Source: Paenibacillus sp. UBA6285 (GTDB taxonomy: Bacteria; Bacillota; Bacilli; Paenibacillales; Paenibacillaceae). From it: 5,932 nt of DNA. The stretch spans positions 28,175-34,106 of the forward strand of contig DJUJ01000098.1 in NCBI GenBank assembly GCA_002438345.1. The letters are read 5' to 3'. Both the position numbers and the translations under genes were made by a program. Of this stretch, positions 5,485-5,932 are shown in pieces (the first letter of the stretch is position 1; every line of letters starts with the position of its first letter). The notes under the pieces are model-generated. The model was given only the letters and a program-made list of their open reading frames with translations. It ran no database searches and was not told the origin of the DNA.

Positions 5485-5932
5485 ATGGTAGGGGAAAACT
5501 CGCTAGACACGCCTGGGAAGACTTTTTTTCTAAATTTACGTTTTATGCTGATAGTCACTGTGTTCGTTGGAAACGCTATAGAACCACTTATAGGATCTAT
5601 GAGCAGCTTGTATAGTTTATATATGTGGATCTTCAGCTTTCATATGCCCCTCTTCGTGCTTGTTACCGGCTATTTTGCCAATAAGCACCTCACAGGTACG
5701 CAAGGCCGCCGCATACTCATGCAAATCGGATTGCAATACATTATCTTTCAAAGCCTCTACTCTGTGCTGGACGCCACCATTTATCAGGTACAGGGTATCC
5801 ATCATTCCTTCTTCGCCCCCTATCTGCTCTTATGGTTCCTAGCAAGCCATGCTTTCTGGCGTTTACTTATAATCGGGATGCGTAAATGGACGCCTACTGC
5901 ACAATTCATTTTTGCTGTCGCCTCTGGAATTG
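5485..5932 (+). CDS. Multi-pass membrane acyltransferase (fucose 4-O-acetylase-like), N-terminal 149 residues
   Basis: The frame starts at an ATG with GGAGGGA 4-6 nt upstream and is open to the right edge, so the C-terminal part is missing; family members are about 320-380 residues. The sequence is strongly hydrophobic, with likely membrane segments at about 18-37, 43-65, 77-95, 109-130 and 138 onwards. The patterns FFLNLRFMLIVTVFVGNAIE (14-33) and YMWIFSFHMPLFVLVTGYFA (46-65) are characteristic of acyltransferase family 3 proteins related to fucose 4-O-acetylase. These enzymes acetylate sugars of cell-surface glycans at the membrane. N30 stands where many members of the family have histidine (GH motif), so activity is not certain. 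It is divergent from the hydrolase gene set and shares its cre-like upstream region. The target glycan is unknown. Confidence 0.85.
   Translation, partial: MVGENSLDTPGKTFFLNLRFMLIVTVFVGNAIEPLIGSMSSLYSLYMWIFSFHMPLFVLVTGYFANKHLTGTQGRRILMQIGLQYIIFQSLYSVLDATIYQVQGIHHSFFAPYLLLWFLASHAFWRLLIIGMRKWTPTAQFIFAVASGI

Noticed and set aside
5617..5842. Short frames on both strands within the acyltransferase region
   Set aside because: They are shadows of the membrane protein frame, with no ribosome sites and no recognisable domain.
1..5932. CRISPR arrays, insertion sequences, tRNA genes, riboswitches
   Set aside because: No regularly spaced repeats, transposase motifs, terminal repeats, CCA-type tRNA ends or recognisable riboswitch cores were seen on either strand.

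Overview
The window looks like ordinary chromosomal DNA from a low-to-moderate-GC Gram-positive bacterium. A Paenibacillus or close Bacillales relative is most likely. The evidence is strong purine-rich ribosome binding sites (GGAG, GGGAGGG, GGAGGG), sigma-A type promoters, a Bacillus-style cre-like operator, and the character of the proteins: an AraC regulator of the type abundant in Paenibacillus beside galK, and a fucose-4-O-acetylase-like acyltransferase. The genus is an inference; there is no rRNA or other marker.

Left part (1-973): the first 251 codons of a galactokinase gene (galK) lie on the minus strand and run off the left edge. The 218-bp gap from 756 to 973 carries back-to-back promoters for galK and for a divergent AraC-family regulator (974-1840, +), plus repeated TTACAC motifs. 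This arrangement suggests that the AraC protein senses a sugar, perhaps galactose or a galactoside, and controls galK and whatever follows it.

Middle part (1841-5298): a 21-bp perfect inverted repeat separates the AraC gene from four genes that all point left. In transcription order they are a membrane-anchored alpha/beta hydrolase (5298-4555), a HAD-superfamily phosphatase (4520-3756), a Sir2-family NAD-dependent deacetylase (3721-2981) and an APH-fold phosphotransferase (2925-1927). Gaps are 34, 34 and 55 nt (if the internal Sir2 start is used), with no terminator visible between them. A near-consensus promoter (TTGTTA-17-TATAAT) sits just before the first gene, so an operon is likely. The four activities do not make a pathway I recognise.

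Right part (5299-5932): a divergent intergenic region holds a 26-bp imperfect palindrome whose core closely resembles a CcpA cre site. It is followed by the first 149 codons of a multi-pass membrane acyltransferase (+) that runs off the right edge.

I found no tRNA, rRNA, CRISPR, insertion sequence or phage gene, and no convincing evidence of a new biological system. The most interesting points are the cre-like palindrome between the divergent genes, the His-to-Asn difference in the acyltransferase, the galK/AraC control region, and the unexplained four-gene set with Sir2 and an APH-like kinase.
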